DNA from: Curtobacterium sp. MCBD17_032
Lineage (GTDB): Bacteria; Actinomycetota; Actinomycetes; Actinomycetales; Microbacteriaceae
Direction: 5' to 3'
NCBI RefSeq assembly: GCF_003234855.1
Contig: NZ_QKTO01000003.1
Location: 372,001-436,000 of the forward strand
Length of the DNA stretch: 64,000 bases
The notes beneath the pieces were generated by a model. It did not search any database and was not told the origin of the DNA. It saw nothing but the letters and a program-made list of their open reading frames with translations. The position numbers and the translations under genes are program-made. Numbering within the stretch: the first letter of the stretch is position 1; each line of letters starts with the position of its first letter. This document shows positions 34,158 to 42,820 of this stretch, in pieces.

Positions 34158-34556
34158 ATGGGACGAACCATCCGGACCGAGGACGACGCACGCCGACTCG
34201 AGGCCGCGCACGCGGAACGGACGTGCGCGTCCTGCGGTCGGCGCATGCCCGACACCGCCGGCCCGGACACCAAGTGGTGCTCCGACGCGTGCCGACGCCA
34301 CGGGCTCGACGACACCGACCGGACCCTCGAGCACACGATCGACGCGCTGCTCGACGCCCGCGCGCTGACCTCGAGCATCTGCCCGTCGGATGCCGCCCGT
34401 GCCGTCGGCGGCGAGGACTGGCGCGACCTCATGGAACCCGCGCGTCGCGCCGCCCGGCGGATGGTCGCGCGGGGCGAGGTCGAGATCACCCAGGGCGGGA
34501 ACGTCGTCGACCCGTCGACCGCGAAGGGCCCGATCCGGATCCGCCGTCCGCGCTGA
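34158..34556 (+). CDS. DUF2256/DUF3253 fusion protein
   Basis: A 132-residue protein with an N-terminal zinc-finger-like segment (CASCGRRM, then WCSDACRRH) of DUF2256 type. A DUF3253 winged-helix-like domain follows (ALTSSICPSDAARAVGGEDWRDLMEPARRAARRMVARGEVEITQGG). The combination is widespread in bacteria and of unknown function; nucleic-acid binding is plausible from the fold. It is divergent from the GH13 gene. Confidence 0.75.
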   Translation: MGRTIRTEDDARRLEAAHAERTCASCGRRMPDTAGPDTKWCSDACRRHGLDDTDRTLEHTIDALLDARALTSSICPSDAARAVGGEDWRDLMEPARRAARRMVARGEVEITQGGNVVDPSTAKGPIRIRRPR

Positions 34557-34852
34557 GGCGGTGGTGCCGCCGGTGGAGAAGGGTCGAGCACGCCGGCGCC
34601 GAGCCTGTCCTTCCGCTCAGGGAGAGGTAGGGTTCCCACGGCGGGAGCGTCGTGAACGAGATCGAGATCACTGCCGATCCGAGCTCGATCGTTGCCTGCG
34701 TCTCCGACTCCTCGGCGTGCAACCACCTCCAGCCTCCGGACTGCGTACGTGAGTACCACTTCCGATCCGGCTGGCTGCTGTCGAGGGGCGAGGGGCGAGG
34801 GCGTGACGCTGCGCCCGCCAGTGACCGACACTCCCCCGACGGATCAGGACCA
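34557..34852. other. Intergenic region upstream of the OPA transporter
   Basis: A 296-bp gap with no supported gene. It contains a GAGGGGCGAGGGGCGAGGG purine-rich run near 34790, probably close to the transporter promoter. I see no clear operator or terminator. Confidence 0.4.
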
Positions 34853-36268
34853 ATGACACATCCTCGAACACAGACCGACGTGGCGACACGCAAGGGCCTC
34901 ACCGCCTTCCTCGCTGCACCACCTCCGGCAGCCCGACTCGACGCGGCGACGGTCGCCCGGCGCTACCCGCGCTTGCGACTGCAGGTCTTCATCGGCATCT
35001 TCATCGGCTACGCCGCCTACTACCTCATCCGCAACAACGTGCCGCTCGTCGCGACGATCCTGCGCGACGAGAACGGGTTCAGCACCGTCGGCCTCGGTGT
35101 CATCACGAACGGCGTGCTGCTCGCGTACGGCGTCAGCAAGTTCCTCAGCGCGATCGTCAGCGACCGCAGCAGCGCACGCTGGTTCCTGCCGATCGGGCTC
35201 GTGCTGTCCGCGATCGCGAACCTGTTCATCGCCTTCGTCCCGGCGGTCGGCGCGTCCGTCGCGTTCTTCGCCGTCGTGATGATCTTCAACGGGTTCTTCC
35301 AGGGCATGGGGTGGCCGCCCAGCGGGCGTACCCTCGTGCACTGGTTCTCGACGTCGGAGCGCGGAAGCAAGACGGCGATCTGGAACGTCGCGCACAACGT
35401 CGGCGGCGCCGGGGCCGGCGGCCTCGCGGGTCTCGGCCTCGCGTGGTTCGGCGGATGGCAGAGCGTCTTCTGGTTCCCCGCCATCGTCTGCCTCGTGATC
35501 GCCGTGGTGGCCTTCGTGCTGCTCCGGGACACGCCGGAGTCCGAGGGCCTGCCGCCCATCGAGGAGTACCGGAACGACCCGGCACCGGTCGAGACCGATG
35601 CCGCTGACGACGGCGCGTCCACCTGGACGACCCTGCGCCGCTACGTCCTCACGAACGGCACGATGGTGAAGCTCGCACTCGCCAACGTGTTCGTCTACAC
35701 CCTCCGCTACGGCGTGCTCGTCTGGGCGCCGGTCTACCTGGCCGAGGTCCGTGGTGCCAGCCTCGGCGAAGGCATCGCCGGGTTCTCACTGTTCGAACTC
35801 GCCGGCATCCCGGGCACGCTGCTCTGCGGCTACATCAGCGACAAGGTGTTCCGCGGGCGACGGTCGCCGACCGGCATCCTGTTCATGGCCGCCGTCGGTG
35901 TCGCACTCGCGGTGTACTGGCTGTCCCCGGTGGAGGGCCCGCTCGGGGTCTCGCTCGCGATGCTCGTCCTCATCGGCGGCCTCATCTACGGGCCGGTCAT
36001 GCTCATCGGGCTGCAGGCGCTCGACCTCAGCCCGCGCTCCGTCGCCGGCACCGCCGCCGGGTTCACCGGCCTGTTCGGCTACGTCCTGGGCGCCACCCTG
36101 GCGTCGACCGGTGTGGGCCTCTCGGTCCACGCGTTCGGGTGGGACGTGACGTTCGCGTTGATCCTCGGCTGCGTCGTGGTCGCGATCGTCCTGCTCTTCT
36201 TCGTCGGCAAGGACGAACGCGCGCTCGCTGCACGCAAGCTCGAGCGGGAGCAGCAGCGCAGCGCCTGA
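34853..36268 (+). CDS. Organophosphate:phosphate antiporter (GlpT/UhpT-like MFS)
   Basis: A 471-residue transporter with 12 predicted membrane segments. The first helix motif GYAAYYLIRNNVPLV and the loop FQGMGWPPSGRTLVHWFSTSERG match the OPA family, which exchanges glycerol 3-phosphate or hexose 6-phosphate for phosphate. The domain linker (PESEGLPPIEEYRND) and second half (RYGVLVWAPVYLAE) also fit. Which organophosphate is carried cannot be told. No uhpABC-type sensor or glpQ is adjacent. Confidence 0.88.
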   Translation: MTHPRTQTDVATRKGLTAFLAAPPPAARLDAATVARRYPRLRLQVFIGIFIGYAAYYLIRNNVPLVATILRDENGFSTVGLGVITNGVLLAYGVSKFLSAIVSDRSSARWFLPIGLVLSAIANLFIAFVPAVGASVAFFAVVMIFNGFFQGMGWPPSGRTLVHWFSTSERGSKTAIWNVAHNVGGAGAGGLAGLGLAWFGGWQSVFWFPAIVCLVIAVVAFVLLRDTPESEGLPPIEEYRNDPAPVETDAADDGASTWTTLRRYVLTNGTMVKLALANVFVYTLRYGVLVWAPVYLAEVRGASLGEGIAGFSLFELAGIPGTLLCGYISDKVFRGRRSPTGILFMAAVGVALAVYWLSPVEGPLGVSLAMLVLIGGLIYGPVMLIGLQALDLSPRSVAGTAAGFTGLFGYVLGATLASTGVGLSVHAFGWDVTFALILGCVVVAIVLLFFVGKDERALAARKLEREQQRSA

Positions 36269-36281
36269 CGATGAGGAAGTC

Positions 36282-36319
36282 AGCTCAGCTCTCGGTCGCC
36301 ACCGTCCGAGGGCTGAGCT
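36282..36319. terminator. Hairpin after OPA transporter gene
   Basis: AGCTCAGCTCTCGG (36282-36295) pairs with CCGAGGGCTGAGCT (36306-36319), 14 bp with one G-U, loop 10 nt. No T run. Confidence 0.65.
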
Positions 36320-36476
36320 CTCCTTCGCCGCGACGGCAGGGGCCGATGTCGAGCATCGGACCGCGAGCCCCCTCCCGCCGACGTCGGTCTGCGCGAGGAC
36401 ACGGAGGGCGTCGGCCAGGGTCGGCCCGACCAGCGTGGCGAGCGGATCGGTGAGCTGCATCGGCCTCGTGTGCGGG

Positions 36477-36881
36477 TCAGGGACGCCGACGGGCGAGCAG
36501 TGTCCCCACGGCGACGAGCGCGAGGCAGGCGATGATCGGGACGCGCTGGTCGCCCTTGACGTCGCGGTACTGCACTCCGGGATCGGCCAGCGCCGTGCCG
36601 GGGAAGGCGAGGCTCGTCACCTGTGTCACCCAGTAGGTGGAGGCGATGCTGCTCGCGAGACCGACGTCACGCACCGCGGGACGCAGGCGCCACACGGTGA
36701 GGCCGGCCAACGCCACCGCGAGTGACATCGTCTGCGCGTTGTGGAACTTGGCGTGCGGCGGCCAAGCCGGGTTCTTGACGTGGGTCTCGTTGTAGTCGAA
36801 GACGAAGGCGCCCACGGGGGCGGCGACCGCAGCGACGCCGATGCAGATCCGCCCGGCCAGTTCGCGCGCAGAGAGTGTCAT
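36477..36881 (-). CDS. Small multi-pass membrane protein, DUF6640-like
   Basis: A 134-residue protein with about four hydrophobic segments. Conserved-looking motifs are FDYNETHVKNPAWPPHAKFHNAQT and a C-terminal LALVAVGTLLARRRP. The pattern (W-x-x-H-A-K-F-H-N) recalls a DUF6640-type family, assigned from memory of the motif only. It precedes the spore-photoproduct-lyase-like gene in a head-to-tail arrangement reading away from it. The function is unknown. Confidence 0.6.
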   Translation of the reverse strand: MTLSARELAGRICIGVAAVAAPVGAFVFDYNETHVKNPAWPPHAKFHNAQTMSLAVALAGLTVWRLRPAVRDVGLASSIASTYWVTQVTSLAFPGTALADPGVQYRDVKGDQRVPIIACLALVAVGTLLARRRP

Positions 36882-36905
36882 GACGCCAGCCTGCCCGGTA
36901 CCAGG

Positions 36906-37979
36906 TCAGAACGCGTAGCGGATGCGGCAGGAGGGCAGGTTCTCGTCGACGAGCTGGCGGAAGCGCTCGATGTGCCGCGCCTTCATCGCCGCGCGGTACC
37001 GGATGTTGACGGCACCGTTCTGGGACAGCTTCTGCTCCTGCAGATCCGGACGCCAGAGCAGGTCCTCGGCCTTCGGGTGCCAGCCGAGGTTCACCTCGTG
37101 CAGCTGCTCGTTGTGGGTGAGGAAGATCACCTCGGCCGCGAGCTGCGCCTTCGCTGCCGGCGAGAGCACGTCGTCGACCTCCCGCAGCAGGGCGGCCCAG
37201 TCGGTCTCCCACGTCGGCGTCAGGATGACGGGCGAGAAGTTCAGGTGCACCTCGTACCCGGCCTCGACGAAGTCGTTCACGGCGGCCAGTCGTTCCGCGA
37301 TCGGTGACGTCCGGATGTCCGTCACCTTCGCCGTCTCGTGCGGCATGAGTGAGAAGCGGATGCGGGTGCGCCCCATCGGGTCCCAGTCGAGCAGGTCGCG
37401 GTTGACGTACTTCGTCGCGAACGAGGCCTTCGCGGTCGGCGTCATCCGGAACAGGTCGCAGAGGTCGCGGACGTTGTCGCTGAGCATGGCGTCCACCGAG
37501 CAGTCGCTGTTCTCACCGATGTCGTACACCCACGCGTCGGGGTCGCACTGGTTCGGCTCGGTCTTCGGTCCCTGCTTCTGGATGTTGCGAGCGAGGTGCT
37601 TGGTGATCTGCTCGATGTTGGCGAAGACGGTGACCGGGTTGCTGTAGCCCTTGCGCCGGGGGACGTAGCAGTACGCGCACGCCATCGCGCAGCCGTTCGC
37701 GGTCGACGGGGCGATGAAGTCCGCCGAGCGCCCGTTCGGCCGTGTGACGATCGACTTCTTGACGCCGAGGACGAGCGCCTCGGTCTTGATCCGCACCCAG
37801 CGGGAGACGTTCCGCTCGTCGCCGTGCACCTCGGGGATCTGCCAGTGGGACGCGACCGGCACGATCTCGGCGTCCGGCCACTGCCCGACGATCTCCTGCC
37901 CGCGTGGCAGTTCGAGGGCGGCGTCCTCGGCGTAGATGCGCTTGACGTCGAGCAGGGGGCGCATGCGGGACTCGGTCAT
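36906..37979 (-). CDS. Spore photoproduct lyase family radical SAM protein
   Basis: A 357-residue radical SAM enzyme. The cluster-binding triad is in STANGCAMACAYCYVPRR (CxxxCxxC), followed by a region with NQCDPDAWVYDIGENSDCSVDA and, near the end, IFLTHNEQLHEVNLGWHPKAEDLLWRP. The length and layout match the SPL family, whose founding member reverts the spore thymine dimer. This lineage does not form endospores, so the substrate may be another DNA or RNA lesion (inference). ATG 37979 was chosen; a GTG one codon upstream is equally possible. Confidence 0.85.
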   Translation of the reverse strand: MTESRMRPLLDVKRIYAEDAALELPRGQEIVGQWPDAEIVPVASHWQIPEVHGDERNVSRWVRIKTEALVLGVKKSIVTRPNGRSADFIAPSTANGCAMACAYCYVPRRKGYSNPVTVFANIEQITKHLARNIQKQGPKTEPNQCDPDAWVYDIGENSDCSVDAMLSDNVRDLCDLFRMTPTAKASFATKYVNRDLLDWDPMGRTRIRFSLMPHETAKVTDIRTSPIAERLAAVNDFVEAGYEVHLNFSPVILTPTWETDWAALLREVDDVLSPAAKAQLAAEVIFLTHNEQLHEVNLGWHPKAEDLLWRPDLQEQKLSQNGAVNIRYRAAMKARHIERFRQLVDENLPSCRIRYAF

Positions 37980-38041
37980 CACCCACCGTTCTACCGGTCA
38001 CCACCGACACCTCTGGGGGTGGCTCGTGCAGACTCGACGGC

Positions 38042-38353
38042 ATGACCGCCGGCGTGGAGGACGACCACTACTTCGTCGTGGACGGACGGCGCTGGCGCCG
38101 GACCGACCCGACGCTCCCCGAGGACGTCGCCGCACGCCTCCGGTCCCACCTCGGCCGTGGTCGCAACGCCGTGAAGCAGGCGCGACGGGCCGGCGACGAG
38201 GACGCGGTCGCAGCTGCCCGTCACCGCAACGGGCTCGCGAAGCACGGCCTCGGGGAACGCGGCCCGGAGTGGTGGACCCGACCGGAGTCCGAGCGGCTCG
38301 CGCAGGCCGAGCAGGCCCTCGCGGACCTCGACGGTCTCGACGAGGTCGGGTGA
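38042..38353 (+). CDS. Conserved small hypothetical protein
   Basis: A 103-residue charged protein, conserved in actinobacteria in my recollection: DDHYFVVDGRRWRRTDPTLPEDV, then a basic helix LRSHLGRGRNAVKQARR and HGLGERGPEWW. Some databases call relatives biopolymer transporter Tol, but nothing here supports that. It overlaps the next gene by the ATGA pattern, so both are co-translated. Confidence 0.7.
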   Translation: MTAGVEDDHYFVVDGRRWRRTDPTLPEDVAARLRSHLGRGRNAVKQARRAGDEDAVAAARHRNGLAKHGLGERGPEWWTRPESERLAQAEQALADLDGLDEVG

Positions 38354-38811
38354 TGGCCGGCCAGGTCATCCGGGCGCCGCGATGGGAACGAACCGCGAAC
38401 GCCGCAGCGGTCGGCCCGCTGCAGATCGTGGTCGGCATGGTCCTCATCGGGGTTGCCTTCGTTCCGGAGGCATCGGCGCGGGCGTTCGTCGTGGTCCTCG
38501 GGACGCTGTTCGTCGGACTCGGTCTGTGGATGACCGTCCGCGCCCACCGCGTCGCGGTCCGCCTCGAGGACCAGATGCTCCGGTACGACGGGTACGTCAT
38601 GAGCTGGTCCGTGCCTCGAGTGCAGATCACGACCGTCCTCGACGACGGCTTCGTCGAGTGGGTGGACGACGACGGGCGGCAGCACCGACGGCAGATCTGG
38701 CTCCTGACGAAGGCACGGGAGGACGACGGCACGAAGTTCGCCCCGTACTGGATCTGGCGCCGCGAAGGGCTCCTGCGCGTCCGCGGATGGGCAGGCGCGC
38801 GCGCCTTCTGA
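38353..38811 (+). CDS. Hypothetical protein with two N-terminal membrane segments
   Basis: A 152-residue protein. Two hydrophobic helices at about residues 20-60 (GPLQIVVGMVLIGVAFV; AFVVVLGTLFVGLGLWMTV) are followed by a PH-like beta-rich region (VAVRLEDQMLRYDGYVMSWSVPRVQI). The start codon overlaps the stop of the preceding gene. No function can be assigned. Confidence 0.6.
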   Translation: MAGQVIRAPRWERTANAAAVGPLQIVVGMVLIGVAFVPEASARAFVVVLGTLFVGLGLWMTVRAHRVAVRLEDQMLRYDGYVMSWSVPRVQITTVLDDGFVEWVDDDGRQHRRQIWLLTKAREDDGTKFAPYWIWRREGLLRVRGWAGARAF

Positions 38812-39070
38812 ATGCACGTGACCTCGAGGAGCTCGCCGAGGTCGCATGGACCGCCGCTCCGAGCCAGCCGATCCGGCAGGTCGTGCGACTCCGGCGGCCG
38901 ACCGACGGCACGTTGCGCGACCCGGGCGGCGGGCCCGGCTCCGCCTCCGATGCTGCCGTCAGCCGAACGGCGGACGACGCGTCCCGTTTCCCCACCTTCC
39001 GGATGAGGTGCGAGAGATCCTCGCAGCCGTAAGCTCATCGCGGCGAGGACGCCGAGAACGAGGGGGAACC

Positions 39071-39376
39071 ATGAACGAGATCGTCACGCACACGGGCGCG
39101 CTGGTGGGGCTGCGCACCGGGACGACCACCACCGAGGGGCCGACGGGGACGCGGGTCGGCGTCCTGCTGGAGCTGTGCTCCGAGGACAGCGCGGGCGTCC
39201 GCCGCCCGTGGGAGTTGCTGGTCACACCGGCCCAGGCGGCCGCGCTCGTCGAGGCCGAGCGGACCGAGCCCGGCGTGCTCGTCCGGTTCGCCGGTGAGCG
39301 GCTGGGTGAACGCGGTGGGGTGCCGCTCGTGCGCGTCGGGCGGATCGCGGTGCTCGTGCCCGAACCGACCTGCTGA
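39071..39376 (+). CDS. Small conserved hypothetical protein
   Basis: A 101-residue soluble protein starting after GAGGGGGAACC. It is beta-rich in appearance (ALVGLRTGTTT, TRVGVLLELCSED, WELLVTPAQAAALVEAERTEPGVLVRF). It stands alone between 260 bp of empty sequence and a convergent terminator. I do not recognise the family. Confidence 0.55.
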   Translation: MNEIVTHTGALVGLRTGTTTTEGPTGTRVGVLLELCSEDSAGVRRPWELLVTPAQAAALVEAERTEPGVLVRFAGERLGERGGVPLVRVGRIAVLVPEPTC

Positions 39377-39391
39377 CCGCACGACCACGAT

Positions 39392-39424
39392 CGAACGGCC
39401 CCGGACATCCGCCGGGGCCGTTCG
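39392..39424. terminator. Convergent hairpin terminator
   Basis: A perfect 13-bp stem, 39392-39404 with 39412-39424 (CGAACGGCCCCGG arm), 7-nt loop. It separates the small plus-strand gene from the convergent GH35 gene. Confidence 0.85.
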
Positions 39425-39444
39425 TCGTCGCGGGACTCGGTCGG

Positions 39445-41274
39445 TCAGGCCTCGGTGTGCCCGAGCTCCGGCTCGACGCACATGCAGACCGTGCGCGAGG
39501 CCGCGGCGTGCACCTCGAAGACGACGACCTCGTTCCGCCCGGCCCGGAGCACCGGACCGGGGACGGCGAGGGTGCCCTGGGGTCCCCGCGACCAGTACCG
39601 ACCGAGGCAGAAGCCGTTGACCCACGCAACGCCCTTCCGGAACCCGTCCAGGGCGAGGTACCGGTCGAGCACCGCCCCGCTCTCGGGGAGGTCGAACGAG
39701 CCGGAGCCGAACGCCGGACCGGCGATGGTCTCCCCCGCGGACGCCGGCGCCGCGCGGAGCGCCGCGACGGCCGTGTCCGGCAGCGGGTCGAGCGCGAGCG
39801 GCGACACCGTCCAGCGTGCGAGGACGACGTCGTCGACGCGCACCGCACCGATGAGCCCCTTCGGCTCGCCGATCCGGGGGCCGTAGTCGACCCGGCCCTG
39901 GTCCTCCACGAGCAGTTCCAGGAGGCCCGTGGCCGGCGGCAGCGTGATGGCGCGGTCGTGGTGCTCCCGCTCGAGGACGCCGACCGGACGTCCGGCGAGG
40001 CTGACGAGCACGCGGTCGCGCACCTCCTCCGCGACCGTGAGGACGCCGCCCTCCGGCAGGTCGACCTCGGTCCGGTACAGGACGAAACCGGAAGCGGCGC
40101 CCAGTTCGTCGAAGGTCGGCGGCGTCTCGTGCGTGGTCCAGGACGTGATCGTGGGCAGCAGTCCGGCGAGCGGTACGACGCGGTCGAGGCGGACGGCCAC
40201 GTCCGCGGCGGGAGCGCGTCGGGCCTCCAGGCCGTCGAGCGCGCTCGCGAGCCGGCCGGACCCGCCGGGCTGCATCGTCGGGGGCAGCTCCGGGACGGGC
40301 GCGTAGCGCGCGATGACCTGACGGAAGGCGTGGAACTTGTCGGTCGGACGGCCGGCCTCGTCGAGCGGGGCGTCGTAGTCGTAGGACGTGGCGATGGGCC
40401 GGTACACGCCCTTGTCGTTCGCACCGTTCGTGAAGCCGAAGTTGGTCCCGCCGTGGAACATGTAGATGTTCACGGAGCCGCCGGCAGCGAGCAGGACGTC
40501 GAGGTCCTCCGCGCTGGCCGCGGCCGGCGTGGTGTGGTGGTGCTCACCCCAGCTGTCGAACCAGCCGTCCCAGAACTCGGAGCACATCAGCGGGCCGGTG
40601 GGCTGTGCCTGCCGCAGCCGCTCGAGCCGAGACGCGGAGCGGGACCCGAACGACCCGGTCTTGTGCAGCGACGGGAGCGACCCGTCCTCGAGCATCGAGT
40701 CCATCGGCTGGTCGACGCTCGTGAACGGCACGGTGAGCCCGATGTCCCGGTGCATGCGCTCGAGCTTCTCGAGGTACACGGGATCGGAGCCGTACGCGCC
40801 GTACTCGTTCTCCACCTGCACGAGCACGATCGGTCCGCCGGCGTCGATCTGCCGGGGCACGAGGATCGGCGCCAGGGCGTCGAGGTAGCGACCGACGGCG
40901 GCGAGGAACTGCGGCTCGTCGCGGCGGATCCCGACGGTGCCGTCGGTGAACAGCCAGAACGGTAGCCCGCCGTTCGTCCACTCGGCGCAGATGTACGGGC
41001 CGGGACGGACGATGGCGTGCATGCCCTCGGCGGCCACGAGGTCGAGGAACCGGCCGAGGTCGAGGCCGCCGCTGAAGTCGAACGAGCCCGGCGTGGCCTC
41101 GTGCGCGTTCCACGCGACGTAGGTCTCGACGGTGTTGAGGCCCATGAGCTTGGCCTTGCGGATCCGGTCCGCCCACAGGTCGGGGTGGACGCGGAAGTAG
41201 TGGATCGCGCCGGAGAGCACGCGGTGCGGCTGCCCGTCGAGCAGGAAGTCGGTGTCGCCGATGGCGAAGCGCAT
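39445..41274 (-). CDS. GH35 beta-galactosidase
   Basis: A 609-residue family 35 glycoside hydrolase. The N-terminal barrel has LLDGQPHRVLSGAIHYFRV, NTVETYVAWNAHE and GPYICAEWTNGGLP. The acid/base Glu is in VLVQVENEYGAYG and the nucleophile Glu in MCSEFWDGWFDSWG. The C-terminal part has jelly-roll galactose-binding-like domains ending KGVAWVNGFCLGRYW. There is no signal peptide, so it acts on imported galactosides. It is the last gene of the ABC operon 44745-39445. The ATG at 41274 was chosen at the start of the barrel. Confidence 0.93.
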   Translation of the reverse strand: MRFAIGDTDFLLDGQPHRVLSGAIHYFRVHPDLWADRIRKAKLMGLNTVETYVAWNAHEATPGSFDFSGGLDLGRFLDLVAAEGMHAIVRPGPYICAEWTNGGLPFWLFTDGTVGIRRDEPQFLAAVGRYLDALAPILVPRQIDAGGPIVLVQVENEYGAYGSDPVYLEKLERMHRDIGLTVPFTSVDQPMDSMLEDGSLPSLHKTGSFGSRSASRLERLRQAQPTGPLMCSEFWDGWFDSWGEHHHTTPAAASAEDLDVLLAAGGSVNIYMFHGGTNFGFTNGANDKGVYRPIATSYDYDAPLDEAGRPTDKFHAFRQVIARYAPVPELPPTMQPGGSGRLASALDGLEARRAPAADVAVRLDRVVPLAGLLPTITSWTTHETPPTFDELGAASGFVLYRTEVDLPEGGVLTVAEEVRDRVLVSLAGRPVGVLEREHHDRAITLPPATGLLELLVEDQGRVDYGPRIGEPKGLIGAVRVDDVVLARWTVSPLALDPLPDTAVAALRAAPASAGETIAGPAFGSGSFDLPESGAVLDRYLALDGFRKGVAWVNGFCLGRYWSRGPQGTLAVPGPVLRAGRNEVVVFEVHAAASRTVCMCVEPELGHTEA

Positions 41275-41315
41275 CTCGCGCCTTTCTGGGAGGGGGCGGC
41301 AGGGGGACGCGGCCG

Positions 41316-41350
41316 TGCGGGATGCCCGCACGGCCGCGTCGGAGGGGTGC
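41316..41350 (-). terminator. Intercistronic hairpin between binding protein and GH35
   Basis: A perfect 16-bp stem, 41316-41331 with 41335-41350 (GACGCGGCCGTGCGGG arm), 3-nt loop, starting 2 bp after the binding-protein stop. Within the operon it would lower GH35 expression relative to the binding protein or protect the upstream mRNA. Confidence 0.8.
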
Positions 41351-41352
41351 TG

Positions 41353-42687
41353 CTACTTGGTGGAGACCGTGAAGCCCTGGTCCTTGCCGTACTTCACGAG
41401 CGCGTCCTGCCAGGCCTTGAGACCGGACTCGAGCGACGTGCCCTTCTCGTACGACTGCCCGACGGTGTCGGCGTAGACGCTGTTCGCGTACACCTGGTAC
41501 GGCAGGTAGGTGAAGTCGTTGTCCGAGGACTTCGACGCGTCGACGAGCACCTTGTTGATCTGCTGGCCGCCGAAGTACTCCGGCTTCTCCTCGAGGAACG
41601 CCGAGGACTCGAGGTCGGCGGTGGTCGACGGGAACCCGCCGGACTCCATGAAGACCTTCGTGGACTCCTCCGACGAGTTCAGCCACTTGAGGAAGCCGGC
41701 CGCGAGCGCCGGGTTCTTCGACTGCTCCATGACGACCTGCGCGCTGCCGCCGTTGTTCGCGGTCTGTGCGGGCCCGCCGTCGTAGGTCGGCATCGGGGCG
41801 ACGCGCCAGTCACCGGCTGCGTCGGCGACGCTGGCCTCGAGGTTGCCGGGCATCCAGGCGCCGGTGATCATCGTGGCGATCTGGCCGTTGCCGAGCTGCT
41901 TGTACCAGTCGTCGGTCCAGCCGACGGTCTTCGCCAGGAGGCCCTGCTCGACGAGCTGGTCCCAGGTCTGGGTCCACTTCTCCGTGCCCTCGTCCTGCAG
42001 GTTGATCGTCACCTTGTCCCCGTCGGTGGCGAACGGGGTACCGCCGGCCTGGGCGATCATGCTCGTGGTGAAGCCCGCGTCGCCGGAGTCGGCGGCGAGG
42101 TACTTCTCGGGGTCGGCTTCGTGGAGCTTCTTCGCTGCCGCGACGTACTCGTCCCACGTCTTCGGCACCTCGATGCCGTACTCGTCGAACACCTTCTTGT
42201 TGTAGAACATGGCCATCGGGCCGGAGTCCTGCGGCAGACCGTAGACCTTGCCGTCCATCGACACCGAGTTCCACGTGCTCGCGGCGAACTTGTCCTCGAG
42301 GTCGTCGAAGCCGTAGGAGCTCAGGTCGAGGAGCGACTCGGACAGGGCGAACTGCGGCAGCGCGTAGTACTCGACCTGGGCGACGTCGGGCGCACCCGAG
42401 CCGGCCTTCACCGTGTTCTGCAGCTTCGTGTACTGGTCGGCTCCGGTGCCGGCGTTGACGAGCTTGACCTTCACCTTCGGGTACTGCTTCTCGAACGCGG
42501 CGACCTGGTCCTTCGCGGACGGGGTCCACGACCAGTAGGTCAGGGTGCCGCCCTCGTCGAGTGCCTTCGAGATGTCGGAGGACGAGCCGCCTGAGCCGGA
42601 GCCGCCGGACGCGCAGGCCGCGAGGGCCATGGCGGCGGTGACGCCGATGGCGAGGGCGCTGAGCCCGCGCCGGAGACGCTTCTGCAT
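41353..42687 (-). CDS. CUT1 sugar ABC transporter substrate-binding lipoprotein (galactoside operon)
   Basis: A 444-residue family 1 solute-binding protein. The signal peptide MQKRLRRGLSALAIGVTAAM ends in the lipobox LAAC (Cys25), followed by a Gly/Ser linker. The mature protein has the usual features: LTYWSWTPSAKDQVAAFEKQYP, DVAQVEYYALP, GLPQDSGPMAMFYNK and a late NSSEESTKVFMESGG. It lies between the permeases and GH35, so its ligand is probably a galactose-containing oligosaccharide. It follows the permeases after a 133-bp gap. Confidence 0.92.
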   Translation of the reverse strand: MQKRLRRGLSALAIGVTAAMALAACASGGSGSGGSSSDISKALDEGGTLTYWSWTPSAKDQVAAFEKQYPKVKVKLVNAGTGADQYTKLQNTVKAGSGAPDVAQVEYYALPQFALSESLLDLSSYGFDDLEDKFAASTWNSVSMDGKVYGLPQDSGPMAMFYNKKVFDEYGIEVPKTWDEYVAAAKKLHEADPEKYLAADSGDAGFTTSMIAQAGGTPFATDGDKVTINLQDEGTEKWTQTWDQLVEQGLLAKTVGWTDDWYKQLGNGQIATMITGAWMPGNLEASVADAAGDWRVAPMPTYDGGPAQTANNGGSAQVVMEQSKNPALAAGFLKWLNSSEESTKVFMESGGFPSTTADLESSAFLEEKPEYFGGQQINKVLVDASKSSDNDFTYLPYQVYANSVYADTVGQSYEKGTSLESGLKAWQDALVKYGKDQGFTVSTK

Positions 42688-42820
42688 GGTGGTGCCTTTC
42701 ACTTCGTTGTGGAGAACTGCTGCGGGGTGCGGGGGTGGAGCGAGGGGCGGCGCGGTCCGAGGCGGGGTGGCGCCGGGCCTCCCGGCTGGTCCGTCGTGTG
42801 GACGGGGCCGGGTGGCGGGA

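Noticed and set aside
38812-39070. Short plus-strand frames after the membrane protein gene
   Set aside because: No ribosome site and no protein-like pattern; left as non-coding.
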